Below are positions 18,773-27,288 of a stretch of 64,000 nt of DNA, in pieces. Within the stretch, counting starts at the first letter, position 1, and each line of letters begins with the position of its first letter. The notes beneath the pieces are model-generated. The model saw only the letters and a list, made by a program, of their open reading frames with translations. It did no database searches and was not told where the DNA came from. Both the position numbers and the translations under genes were made by a program. This stretch comes from JBGTSJ01 sp041940305. GTDB lineage: Bacteria > Planctomycetota > Planctomycetia > Planctomycetales > Planctomycetaceae. The stretch covers positions 248,001-312,000 of the forward strand of contig JBGTSJ010000005.1 of NCBI GenBank assembly GCA_041940305.1. Reading direction: 5' to 3'.

Positions 18773-19155
18773 ATGAACGACATCGGATCAAACCGCCATC
18801 CGCGGCTCAACACCGTATCGCCGACAACAGCCTTTGTTCCCTTCGCAAGTTTCTGTAATACCATCGGCGCCCTCCTGTCCCCCCTCCCGGTGAACGGGAC
18901 GGTCCGCCGATGTCAACGTCACACTCCACCCCGCCCCCTCTCCCCCCTTTGCGCGTCTTCCCGCCTCCGCGGCTCTGCGTCGCCCCCTCCCCGGCGCACC
19001 CGCACCCCTTGGGATGATGAACTCAAACTCACACTACCACGCCAGCAACCGCCGCTGCTCTCCCATCGATCAACTCGGCCGCAACTTCTTCCAACCTCGC
19101 GCCAACTGAGTCACAGTTCACTCCCTCCGCAAGTTGAAAAGTTGCAGAGTTGCCC
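18773..19155. repeat. Diverged long dispersed repeat, copy 2
   Basis: Second copy of the element at 14012-14274, longer because of extra spacer sequence, with the blocks in the same order. It ends ~42 bp from the stop of the minus-strand CehA-like gene; copy 1 ends ~71 bp from the stop of the minus-strand PDZ gene. Confidence 0.8.
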
Positions 19156-19197
19156 AGACCCGCCCCCGGCACGCCCTCGGCCGTATCAGGATTTACT

Positions 19198-21714
19198 TCA
19201 GGGGTTCGGCGGAAACTCGGCGGCAAGCCGGGCGATTTCCGCTTCAATGTCGCCGCCTTTATAAAACCAGATGCGGCCCTGGGCGCGGGTGGTCTGGCCG
19301 GGGAGGCAGTCGGGGAGAATCGGATCGCTGTGGACACAGGGGACCGGAGGATTGGACCAGGCGCGATGGGTGGGGGTCCAGGCGGTGATGATCCAGTGGC
19401 GGCCGGATTCGTCGTGGACGGCGACGAAGGCGTCCTGCACTCGCTTGTTGGCATTGGTCTGGTCGTGAAAGCCGGGCGCGGCCTTGAGCATGATGCAGTT
19501 CTGCACGCGCATATTCGTGAGCGGCTGGTCGGTGCCGTTGCTCAGCCAGAGTTCCATGTCGATGTGCGATTGCTGTGCGGTGACAGTGGCGCCGAAACGG
19601 ATGCCGTTGGGGAGGAGGCGCTCCGTTTCCAGGCCGTCATCAGTGACGGTCCACTCGACGGGGGGAAGGTCGACGTCGTCCCAGATGGTGGGGACGTGCG
19701 TGTGGGCCAGGTAGGTGAGGCCGAGGTTGGAGAAGATGGCTTCGGGGACGTCGACCACGATGTAGCCGCGCGTGTCGGGGGGCTCGACGTCGGGGCGATC
19801 CCAGGGGAGAAAGGCCGAGAACTTGGTGTCGCGCTGCGGCTGGAGAGCGCCGTCCAGAAAGCCCGTGCGGGGATGGCGGCCGCCGGGGTAGGGGAGAATC
19901 GTGATGCGGTCAGCACTGAAGTCCGCGGCGGGAAGGGTGTCCCAGCCGAGGGATTGGCGCCAGGCGGCGATCTCGTCGGGATCGCGGCCGGTGGCGGCGG
20001 CGGCTTCGGCGTCGGTAAAGCGGTGGTAGCGGAGCATGTTGTCGAGCCACGCGTCCAGTGCGTCACCGCTGGCGGGACGCGGATCTGAGGCGGCGAAGAC
20101 GGGGGAGTCGTCGGTGGGAAGTTCGCTCCACGTGTTGAGGGCGTGTTCGTATTCGTCGAGCGCTTCGGAAGAGAGAACTTTGCGGCTGCGGTCGATCTGC
20201 GACTGGACGCGGTCGATAAGGTACTGGCGCTCTTCAGGGCGGACCGCGAGCGTTGTGCCTGCGACATTGATCCACCAGGGGGCGGTGTGGGCGAAGCGGA
20301 AGCGTCCCCCTTCCCGGTTTTCCCACGCACGCACGGCGAGCCAGCCGGTGCGGTCAACGTTGAGGGAGTGCGCCAGCGGCATGCGGAAGCCGCCGTCGAG
20401 GCGCGGCTCGCTGCGTCCCATCAGGGTGGCGACGGGGATGCCGTTGTGCAGGACTTCGCAGAAGGTGACGGGAAGTTCGGAGAGAATCTCGCCAGCAAGT
20501 TGAAACGTGTCGCCGTCCGCCGGGGCGTCGAATTCTGTTCCGGAGAGCTGTTCGTTGAGCGTGGCGAGCAGCATGGGGCCGGTGGTGACGAAGCTGCGTC
20601 CTTGTTTGAAGCCAGACAGCCAGTCTTCATAGGAGAAGCCGTCATCGATCTGGACGTAAACGCGGCTGAACCCGGCGGGGACTGGGTGCACGCCGTGGGC
20701 GGTGCCGGCGGTGGGGACGGGTCGGCCGCCGGTGTTGAGGAGCGTGTAGTACATGCCGAGCGTGTACAGGAGCCAGTCGCGCTCGTTGCCGCGCGTGCCG
20801 CCGAACGGAGGCTGCAGGTAGGGAGGCGTGGGGCTGTTCCATTCACGGAACGCGAAGTCGGTGCGCCAGATGTGGTTATTGGCAAGCTCATAGGTCAAGT
20901 CGCCGACCATGGGCGGGAGGGCCATGCCAACGGGCCAGTCGAGCTTGTCGAGGTCGAAGAGGGCGGCCTCGGCGCGGGCCTCTTCAACCACGGGACTCCA
21001 GGGGGGGACGCCGCGGTCGAGGACGCTGCGGTGATTGAGGACAAACAGGGCTCCGAGCGTGTGCCGCTGTTCGCCCACGGTGAAGATCTCGTACTCGGTG
21101 TTCCGCGGCCAGATGACGTGGGTGGCGTCGAGTTCGATCAGGCCGGGGGGGACATCACCGACGACGTTCTTGTTCCCTTGGGTGGGGGGGAAGCCCGCGC
21201 GGGTTTCCCAATAGGAAAGGGGGAATGTGACGTTGAGGTCTTCGGCGCGGGCAATGGTGCGGACTTCATCGACGGTGCGATGCAGGTGCGTTTCGCCGGA
21301 ATACCAGCCGCGTGCGGCCATGTTGATCCACCGCCGCAGCGGCGCGGCGACCGTGAGCGGGCCGCTCTCGACGGTGAATTCCTGCTGGTGCGGGAGGAAT
21401 TCCTTGCCGCGTTCGACGGTGAGGCGATACTGGCCGGCGGGGAGGTCGAAGGTGGCGGGGCCGGGGAGCAGGCAGGTATGGCGTTCGACGGATTCGGCGT
21501 TGATCCAGTTCTGCTTGTCGTAGGACTGGGCGCCGTCGGCGGTGGCGAAGTGCCAGGCGCCGTCGGGGCCCTGGAGATAGACGCGGGCCGCGAGGGGTTC
21601 GCCGGTCGCGGCGTCGGTGACGTCGAGAGTGATGGTCGCCGCCAGCAGCGGAGACGTGAGGACGGCGAGCACGCAGCCGAGACAGATCCCAGACCGGCGA
21701 GCGCAACGTGGCAT
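19198..21714 (-). CDS. CehA/McbA-family (PHP-like) exported metallohydrolase
   Basis: The 838-residue product begins with a signal peptide (residues ~1-25, cut after LLAA). A carboxypeptidase-regulatory-like Ig domain follows (~26-120: TITLDVTDAATGEPLAARVYL). The central part has the PHP/CehA metal motif GETHLHRT (residues ~140-147), plus downstream His and Asp residues (LGALFVLNHRS; GTAHGVHPVPAG). The rest is a large uncharacterised region. Family members bind metals and some hydrolyse carbamate or phosphoester bonds; the substrate here is unknown. GAGGAG just upstream fixes the start at 21714. It follows the DUF1501 gene by 97 bp on the same strand. Confidence 0.78.
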   Translation of the reverse strand: MPRCARRSGICLGCVLAVLTSPLLAATITLDVTDAATGEPLAARVYLQGPDGAWHFATADGAQSYDKQNWINAESVERHTCLLPGPATFDLPAGQYRLTVERGKEFLPHQQEFTVESGPLTVAAPLRRWINMAARGWYSGETHLHRTVDEVRTIARAEDLNVTFPLSYWETRAGFPPTQGNKNVVGDVPPGLIELDATHVIWPRNTEYEIFTVGEQRHTLGALFVLNHRSVLDRGVPPWSPVVEEARAEAALFDLDKLDWPVGMALPPMVGDLTYELANNHIWRTDFAFREWNSPTPPYLQPPFGGTRGNERDWLLYTLGMYYTLLNTGGRPVPTAGTAHGVHPVPAGFSRVYVQIDDGFSYEDWLSGFKQGRSFVTTGPMLLATLNEQLSGTEFDAPADGDTFQLAGEILSELPVTFCEVLHNGIPVATLMGRSEPRLDGGFRMPLAHSLNVDRTGWLAVRAWENREGGRFRFAHTAPWWINVAGTTLAVRPEERQYLIDRVQSQIDRSRKVLSSEALDEYEHALNTWSELPTDDSPVFAASDPRPASGDALDAWLDNMLRYHRFTDAEAAAATGRDPDEIAAWRQSLGWDTLPAADFSADRITILPYPGGRHPRTGFLDGALQPQRDTKFSAFLPWDRPDVEPPDTRGYIVVDVPEAIFSNLGLTYLAHTHVPTIWDDVDLPPVEWTVTDDGLETERLLPNGIRFGATVTAQQSHIDMELWLSNGTDQPLTNMRVQNCIMLKAAPGFHDQTNANKRVQDAFVAVHDESGRHWIITAWTPTHRAWSNPPVPCVHSDPILPDCLPGQTTRAQGRIWFYKGGDIEAEIARLAAEFPPNP

Positions 21715-21811
21715 CGACAACTCCTCGTAGAGCGCAACATGGAGAATCGGGAGAACCTGCCGACCGACTGCGGCGAACCGAGACAAGGCGGTGCACGGAA
21801 CGTGCACCCGC

Positions 21812-23146
21812 TCAGGCGAAGAGTTCGGCGATGGGGATTCCGCGTTCGGCAAGTCGCACTGGGCGGCCGAGTCGGTCGGGGATCATGGTATCGTGCGAAA
21901 TGCCGAGGACTTCGTAAATGCTGGCGAGGAGGTCACCCGGGTCGAGGACGCGATCGCTGGGGTCGCCGCCGTCGTCGGTGGTGGCGCCGATGATCTGGCC
22001 GCCCCGGATGCCGCCGCCGGAGAGGACGGCCTGCATCACACGCGGCCAGTGTCCGCGTCCGGCGTTCGCATCGATGCGCGGGGCGCGGCCGAACTCGCCG
22101 CAGGCGACGACGAGCACGCGCTCTGAGAGACCGCGTTCGGTGAGATCTTCAATAAGGGCCGAGAAAGCGGCATCGTAGATCGGGAGCCGGCGGCGGAGAT
22201 TCTTCTCGATGGTGTAGTGGTCGTCCCACCAGTCCACGTCCTTCTCGTAGAGATTGACGGTCACGAAGGTGACGCCGGCCTCGACCAGCCGGCGGGCGAT
22301 GAGGGCGTATTGCCCCCAGGCATGCCGGCCGTAGCGGTCGCGGGCGGCGTCGGTTTCCTGCGCGAGATCGAGCGCATCGTTGACGCGCGAGCCGAGCAGC
22401 AGTTCGAAGGCCTGCTGCCGCGACTCGTTGAGTTCGCCGGCGATCGATGACGCTGCCGGTGAGGTCGGCTCGAGCGAGCGGAGCAGGTGGCGGCGTTCGC
22501 CGAGGCGGTCGGCCGTCACGTCCGGCGGCAGTTCGAACTCGGAGGGACGATACTTTCCGAGTGACGGATCGCCGCCGCTGTTGAGAGCGTTGTGTCGACC
22601 GCCGAGAAAAGCGGCGGACTGATAGAAGCCCATGTGCGAGCGATAGTCTTCCGGGACGCAGACGTAGGGAGGCATGCCGGGGGACACGGAGCCCTTGAGC
22701 AGTGAAGCGACCGAACCCTGGCAGGGATGGGACTGTCCGGCCTGGCGAGCGTTGAGCTGCGGCCATCCGGTCTGCACGAGGTGCTGGGCGTCGTCGTGGA
22801 CGCCATAAGCATGCCGGAACGAGCGGATGATCGTCAGCCGGTCTCCCAAGGTGGCATGCCGCGGAAGAAGTTCGCAGACGTCCAGACCCGGGAGATTGGT
22901 GGCGATAGGTTGGAATGGACCGCGGATGTCGGCGGTGGCCGACGGCTTCATGTCGTAAGTGTCGATATGGGATGGACCGCCGGTCATCCACAGGAGGATT
23001 ACGGCGGTGTCGCAGCGTGCGTCGGGCGTCTGGGCTGCGCGGAGGCGAAGGATGTCGGCCTGGGAGAGCCCGCCGAGTGTGATGGCTCCCGCCTGCAGGA
23101 GACATCGCCGGGTGATGCCGATCGCGGGATTCAAAGTTGCCGCCAT
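21812..23146 (-). CDS. DUF1501 protein (Tat-type signal, sulfatase-like fold)
   Basis: The 444-residue product has a Tat-like N-terminus (ITRRCLLQAGAITLGGLS) and then the DUF1501 core: VILLWMTGGPSHIDTYDMKP, FPGEYRGPF-type RGPFQPIATNLPG, and the C-terminal VVACGEFGRAPRI...GRGHWP motif. The fold is related to alkaline phosphatase/sulfatase. The family is greatly expanded in Planctomycetes and is often paired with DUF1549/DUF1553 cytochrome proteins; no such partner is adjacent here. AGGAG 7 nt before the ATG at 23146 favours this start over 23203. It probably acts outside the cytoplasm with the CehA-like protein next to it. Confidence 0.87.
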   Translation of the reverse strand: MAATLNPAIGITRRCLLQAGAITLGGLSQADILRLRAAQTPDARCDTAVILLWMTGGPSHIDTYDMKPSATADIRGPFQPIATNLPGLDVCELLPRHATLGDRLTIIRSFRHAYGVHDDAQHLVQTGWPQLNARQAGQSHPCQGSVASLLKGSVSPGMPPYVCVPEDYRSHMGFYQSAAFLGGRHNALNSGGDPSLGKYRPSEFELPPDVTADRLGERRHLLRSLEPTSPAASSIAGELNESRQQAFELLLGSRVNDALDLAQETDAARDRYGRHAWGQYALIARRLVEAGVTFVTVNLYEKDVDWWDDHYTIEKNLRRRLPIYDAAFSALIEDLTERGLSERVLVVACGEFGRAPRIDANAGRGHWPRVMQAVLSGGGIRGGQIIGATTDDGGDPSDRVLDPGDLLASIYEVLGISHDTMIPDRLGRPVRLAERGIPIAELFA

Positions 23147-23278
23147 ATCCGACTCCTGGCCGATGAGCGGAGAGTGTTGTGCAGCCGCATTCAGAGTATC
23201 CATCAGCGAGGATTGATGGAAGGCCGCGACGCCACAGCCTAGGATGAGTACGTCGCGGTCAGGAGCCAGGGTGGGTGG

Positions 23279-23881
23279 ATGATTTTCGTTCTCGATAACT
23301 ACGACTCGTTCACCTACAACCTCGTGCAGCGGCTGGGGGAGATCGATTCTTCACTGGAGATCGAGGTCGCTCGGAATGACGAGGTGACGATCGCGGACAT
23401 CGAACAGATGGAGCCGGAGCGGATCATTGTGTCGCCGGGGCCGTGCACTCCGGCGGAGGCGGGCATCTCGAAGGATGTGATCGCTCACTTCGGTCCGCGG
23501 GTGCCCGTGCTGGGGGTCTGTCTGGGGCATCAGTCGATTGGTGAAGTTTACGGCGGGCACGTGGCGCGGGCTCCGCGGCTGATGCACGGCAAGACGTCGC
23601 TGATTCATCACGACGGGCAGGGGGTGTTCGCGGGACTGGAGAATCCGTTCGTCGCGACGCGGTATCACAGCCTGATTGTGCCGGAGGAGACGTTCGCCGA
23701 GGACCTGGTGGCGACGGCGTGGACGCGGGATGACGGGCATCCGCCGGAGGTAATGGGGCTGCGGCACCGGCGTTTTCCGGTGCATGGCGTGCAGTTTCAT
23801 CCGGAGAGTTTCCTGTGCGACGCGGGGATGCAACTGCTGCAGAATTTTCTTGAGCTGCCTGCAGGGGCGGCAGGCGGGTGA
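23279..23881 (+). CDS. Class I glutamine amidotransferase, anthranilate/aminodeoxychorismate synthase component II
   Basis: The 200 residues match TrpG/PabA: FVLDNYDSFTYNLVQ at the N-terminus, SPGPCTPAEAG, the nucleophile elbow GVCLGHQSIGE (Cys near residue 81), RYHSLIV, and the catalytic His-Glu in GVQFHPES. It supplies ammonia from glutamine to a chorismate-using partner. That partner (TrpE or PabB) is not in the window, so tryptophan versus folate use cannot be decided; many bacteria use one subunit for both. It diverges from the DUF1501 gene. Confidence 0.93.
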   Translation: MIFVLDNYDSFTYNLVQRLGEIDSSLEIEVARNDEVTIADIEQMEPERIIVSPGPCTPAEAGISKDVIAHFGPRVPVLGVCLGHQSIGEVYGGHVARAPRLMHGKTSLIHHDGQGVFAGLENPFVATRYHSLIVPEETFAEDLVATAWTRDDGHPPEVMGLRHRRFPVHGVQFHPESFLCDAGMQLLQNFLELPAGAAGG

Positions 23882-23930
23882 AGCGTCGGGAGACTGCGCG
23901 ACCGGCGACGAAGCGGAACCTTGGGGGAGT

Positions 23931-23956
23931 GCGTTTCCAGGCGGAGCCTGAGAACG
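23931..23956 (-). repeat. REP-like palindrome 'CAGGC-TCC-GCCTG'
   Basis: On the minus strand TCTCAGGC-TCC-GCCTGGAAAC forms a hairpin with a TCC loop, 50 bp after the amidotransferase stop. The sequence type (AGGCTCCGCCT) is common in planctomycete intergenic DNA in my recollection. Confidence 0.5.
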
Positions 23957-24167
23957 AGGGGACGTGTGCCGCAGATGCTGCACGATCGCCAAATTCTTCC
24001 CAGCTTGACTACGGCATCGCGGGGTGCGGTTGATTCGGACGCCGACGCTGCGCGGACCGCCGCGCGTGGGGTTTACCGGTGCACAGGGCCGATACTAGAT
24101 GGAGAACGGCAGGTCCATGGCGATCGTGCATGCGCCGAGATTTGCAGATTCGGGGGTATAACTGGCG

Positions 24168-25001
24168 ATGGTGTCCACAATGCAGAACAAGACGGCGCGG
24201 CTGGAGCAGGAGAATGAGCAGTTGCGGGCGGCCGTGGCGGACCTGCAGAAGCGGCTGATGCAGGCGCAGAAGCTGGCATCGGTGGGGACTCTGGCGTCGT
24301 CGATTACACATGAGTTCAACAACATCCTGACGACCGTCATCAACTATGCGAAGATGGGTGTCCGCCATAAAGACGCTGCGATGCGTGACAAGGCGTTCGA
24401 CAAGATCCTGGCGGCGGGGCAGCGCGCATCCAAGATCACGACGGGGCTGCTGTCCTATGCACGTGGGCGAGGGGACCGTCGAGAGCCGCTCAGTCTGACG
24501 CGGTTGGTCGAAGATGTGCTGGTGCTCGCGGAGAAGGACCTGCAGGTGCATCGCATTCAACTGCAGCTGGATTTGCAGGCGGAGCCGCAGGTCGTGGTGA
24601 ATTCCAGCCAGGTGCAACAGGTGATTCTCAACCTGGTCATCAACGCACGGCAGGCGATGGAGCCGGGAGGGACGCTGACGATCATCGTGCGGCAGAACGA
24701 CGAGTTGCAGATGGGGGAGTTGGTGGTGCGGGATACCGGGTCCGGCATCCCGGCCGACAAGTTGCCGCACATCTTCGAGACGTTCTACTCCACCAAGGTT
24801 GCCGACGAGCAGGGGCAGGGGGGAACCGGGCTGGGGCTGGCGCTATGTAAGGAAGTGGTCGAGTCGCACCAGGGGCGGGTGCGGGTGGAGAGCGTTGTGG
24901 GGCGGGGGACGATGTTCACGCTGAAGTTTCCGCTGGCAGGCGAATCAGGATCTTCATCGCGTGAAGGTGTGAACGTTCAGGCGGTGGGAGCAGCGAACTA
25001 G
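24168..25001 (+). CDS. Orphan cytosolic sensor histidine kinase
   Basis: The 277-residue protein has no TM or PAS domain. An N-terminal coiled coil (residues ~5-38, EQENEQLRAAVADLQKRL) leads straight into HisKA with the phosphoacceptor H48 (SSITHEFNN). The HATPase domain follows: N box (QQVILNLVINARQAM, ~155), G1 box VRDTGSGIP, F box IFETFYSTK, and G2 box GGTGLGLALCKEV. Autophosphorylation should be possible. No response regulator is adjacent; the next gene, 19 bp downstream, is a cytochrome P450. GGGGG precedes the ATG. Signals would have to come from a partner or through the coiled coil. Confidence 0.9.
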   Translation: MVSTMQNKTARLEQENEQLRAAVADLQKRLMQAQKLASVGTLASSITHEFNNILTTVINYAKMGVRHKDAAMRDKAFDKILAAGQRASKITTGLLSYARGRGDRREPLSLTRLVEDVLVLAEKDLQVHRIQLQLDLQAEPQVVVNSSQVQQVILNLVINARQAMEPGGTLTIIVRQNDELQMGELVVRDTGSGIPADKLPHIFETFYSTKVADEQGQGGTGLGLALCKEVVESHQGRVRVESVVGRGTMFTLKFPLAGESGSSSREGVNVQAVGAAN

Positions 25002-25092
25002 AATTCCGTCCGGACTCGCCGTGGTCCTGGGACCGCATGTCGCGCCCATAAAAGACGGTAAAGCGTCTGACACAGTTGGGTGGGCGAGCCTC

Positions 25093-26607
25093 ATGCCAGC
25101 GCCGGGAGTCAGCAGCGTCCGCCGCCTGCCGAAGCAACTGCTGAGGCGCAGTCCGTTCGATGGCGACATCGCGCCGATGCGGGTGCCGCTGCTGGCTCCA
25201 GGTAGCGGACGACCTTCGCTGCCGTTTCCGCATCCGTGGAATTTCGCCGAGCCGATCCGGATTCTGGAGACGTATTTCTGGGGCGCCCATGCCGACGAGG
25301 GGAGCGCACGGCACAACCGGTACCTGGACGTGCCCGGGTGTGCGCCAGTCCTCGTCACGCGCGACCCGGGCCTGATCCGCGCGATTACGACGGAGACCGG
25401 CGACCAGTCCGGGCAGTTTGATCGCGATACGCTGCCGTCCACCGGCATTGCGCGAGCGACCGGACCGGATACGCTGCTGTATGCAAACGGGGCCGTATGG
25501 AAGCGGCAACGGAAGCTCTCGGCGTCCCCCTTCGGGAAGACGGGCCTGTTTCAACCGGAGACGTTTCACGAGTTCGCAGCGACATTCCGGGACACCGTCC
25601 ATCAGCGTCTGGAAGCGCTGCGGCATCTGCTGGCAGAGTCTGGTCGTGACCGAACTTCGATCGCACTGGAGCCGGAGATCAAGGCGGTGATGATGGAGTT
25701 GCTCGTCAACAACTTTTTTGGCGCGGAGATCGCGTATGACGAGCTGAGGGCGCGGTATGTTCCCGCCATCGAGCGGATCATCGACCATATCGTCCGCGAC
25801 ACGGTGCTGAACAAGCTGGGACTGCCGTTGCACCGGTTGCCGGCTCTGACACGACGCCAGGCGCAGACGCGACAGGACCGGGCGGCATTTGATGAGCTGA
25901 CCGACTGCGTGCTCGCCGCCCGGCATGGTGAGCGCGGTCACTGGAAGCAGTTCAAGTCCGATGCCCCGGACGATGCACTGCGGAGCAACATCAAGGTGTT
26001 TCTGGCGGGTGCGCTGGAAGCGACGACGTCGTATGCGAGCTGGGCGATCTCGCACCTAGCCCGGCACGCGGAGGCCCAGGAACGGGTCTATCAGGAGGTT
26101 CGGCATATCGACGACTACACGCCGGAGAATCTGGGGAGCGCCCGATACTTCGGCCATGTTCTCGATGAGACGCTGCGGCTCACGCCGTCGCTGTATTTCC
26201 TCCCGCGACGGGCAACAGTTGATCGCTGGGTGGAAACGGCGGACGGCCGCAGGCTGTTCATCCCGGGGGGGACACATATCCTGCTCGACGTCTGGCACGC
26301 CAACCGTCATGAGGACAATTGGGGGACGGCCGTCAGCGGACACTCCGCTGTCGAATTCGAGCCGGACCGCTGGGCATACCTGGCGGAGCAGGGGCGCGGC
26401 TCGAAGGACGTTCTGCACTTCGGGTTCGGGCATGGCCCGCGGGTCTGTCCGGGGAAGCATCTCGGCCAACTGGAGGTCGCGCTGGTGGTGGGGGCGTTCG
26501 TCAAGTTGTTCCGCTTCACCGCGGTGAACACAGAGAACCCTGCCAGAGCCGGCGTTTCGACGAAGCCGCGGGACGGCACGCTGGTCGAGCTTCAGCCCCG
26601 ACCTTGA
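25093..26607 (+). CDS. Cytochrome P450
   Basis: The 504-residue product (a GTG at 25021 would add 24 unconvincing residues) has the P450 hallmarks. These are a helix-C WKRQRKLSASPF, an I-helix AGALEATT (an altered AG-x-E-T-T with one extra residue), the K-helix ExxR (DETLRLTP), the FEPDRW loop, and the haem-binding FGFGHGPRVCPG with the thiolate Cys at residue 452. It is probably a soluble monooxygenase because no N-terminal TM anchor is seen. The substrate is unknown. The redox partner (ferredoxin or reductase) is not in the window. It starts 91 bp after the orphan kinase and is likely co-transcribed with it. A long hairpin follows the stop. Confidence 0.9.
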   Translation: MPAPGVSSVRRLPKQLLRRSPFDGDIAPMRVPLLAPGSGRPSLPFPHPWNFAEPIRILETYFWGAHADEGSARHNRYLDVPGCAPVLVTRDPGLIRAITTETGDQSGQFDRDTLPSTGIARATGPDTLLYANGAVWKRQRKLSASPFGKTGLFQPETFHEFAATFRDTVHQRLEALRHLLAESGRDRTSIALEPEIKAVMMELLVNNFFGAEIAYDELRARYVPAIERIIDHIVRDTVLNKLGLPLHRLPALTRRQAQTRQDRAAFDELTDCVLAARHGERGHWKQFKSDAPDDALRSNIKVFLAGALEATTSYASWAISHLARHAEAQERVYQEVRHIDDYTPENLGSARYFGHVLDETLRLTPSLYFLPRRATVDRWVETADGRRLFIPGGTHILLDVWHANRHEDNWGTAVSGHSAVEFEPDRWAYLAEQGRGSKDVLHFGFGHGPRVCPGKHLGQLEVALVVGAFVKLFRFTAVNTENPARAGVSTKPRDGTLVELQPRP

Positions 26608-26612
26608 ACGGA

Positions 26613-26674
26613 CATCGGGAATCCTCGGATCGGGGGTAGGGACCTCTGCGGGAGGCCGATCCGATCTCCCGATG
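26613..26674. terminator. Long two-part hairpin after the P450 gene
   Basis: Outer stem CATCGGGA (26613-26620)/TCCCGATG (26667-26674) and inner stem TCGGATCGG (26625-26633)/CCGATCCGA (26656-26664), with a possible CCTC/GAGG tip. It begins 5 bp after the TGA. A T-rich stretch follows only weakly (GTTTCCCGTGTTTT). Confidence 0.6.
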
Positions 26675-26812
26675 CAAGTTTCCCGTGTTTTCCCGTCACC
26701 GCAAGTCGTGCATCTCCGATCCTTGCCGTAATCCGGTTGCTCTAACCTGCTGGACGTGTGGCGCTCGACAGCAGCGCCTGGTGACAACGTCAAACAAGCA
26801 AGGAGTGGAGAT

Positions 26813-27142
26813 ATGAAACGGGTCTTCTGGGCACTGATGTTGACGGGCGTCGGCCTGACCGCGGCCGCCGGCTCGTCATGGGGACAGAATGTCGGCGTGT
26901 ACGGTCCGGGCGTGAATGCCAACACGGGCGTGTACGGCCCGAACGCCGGCGTGTACGTCAACGGCACCGGAGTGAATGCCGGGTTCAACAACGGCTACTA
27001 CCACAACGGCCAGTGGTACGGGAACTCGTACCAGCAGGGGTACTGGAACAGTGGCAGCTGGCAGAACGGCTATCACACCGGGTACCACAACGGTTTCCGC
27101 GGATACGGTGATTTCGACTACGACGACGACTGCGATGACTGA
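26813..27142 (+). CDS. Small secreted Gly/Asn/Tyr-rich protein
   Basis: The 109-residue product has a signal peptide (MKRVFWALMLTGVGLTAAAG..SWGQ). The mature ~85 residues are built from short repeats: GVYGPGVNANT, GVYGPNAGVYV, GVNAG, then aromatic/Asn/Gln runs (NNGYYHNGQWYGN) and an acidic tail (DYDDDCDD). The AAGGAGT box 7 nt before ATG fixes the start. No family is recognised. Composition suggests a flexible or adhesive cell-surface or matrix protein; the acidic tail could bind cations. It has its own hairpin terminator, so it is probably monocistronic. Confidence 0.75.
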   Translation: MKRVFWALMLTGVGLTAAAGSSWGQNVGVYGPGVNANTGVYGPNAGVYVNGTGVNAGFNNGYYHNGQWYGNSYQQGYWNSGSWQNGYHTGYHNGFRGYGDFDYDDDCDD

Positions 27143-27145
27143 TCG

Positions 27146-27180
27146 CTGAGTCTCGCAGGGCCACGCCCTGCATCGCTCAG
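27146..27180 (+). terminator. Hairpin after the small secreted protein gene
   Basis: Inner perfect stem GCAGGGC/GCCCTGC (27155-27161 and 27165-27171) around CAC, with outer CTGAG/CTCAG arms. It begins 3 bp after the TGA and lies between convergent genes. Confidence 0.6.
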
Positions 27181-27288
27181 GTCATTCATCGAACCGAGCG
27201 GACCGTTCACGTCGGTGGCGCTGCCTTTTCGGCTCGGCGGCGCCAATCGGCGGTTCGGTCCGCTTCGTGCTTTTGGTGCCTGAAATAA

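Larger units (their letters stand above)
18523..19197. other. 675-bp convergent gap with palindrome and dispersed repeat
   Basis: Lies between the protease stop and the 3' end of the CehA-like gene. It contains the GGCCGGC palindrome (18565) and long repeat copy 2 (18773-19155). No coding region is supported. Confidence 0.6.

Noticed and set aside
20143..21993. 616-codon plus-strand frame opposite the CehA-like gene
   Set aside because: Gly/Ala/Asp/Val-rich complement of a real gene in high-GC DNA.
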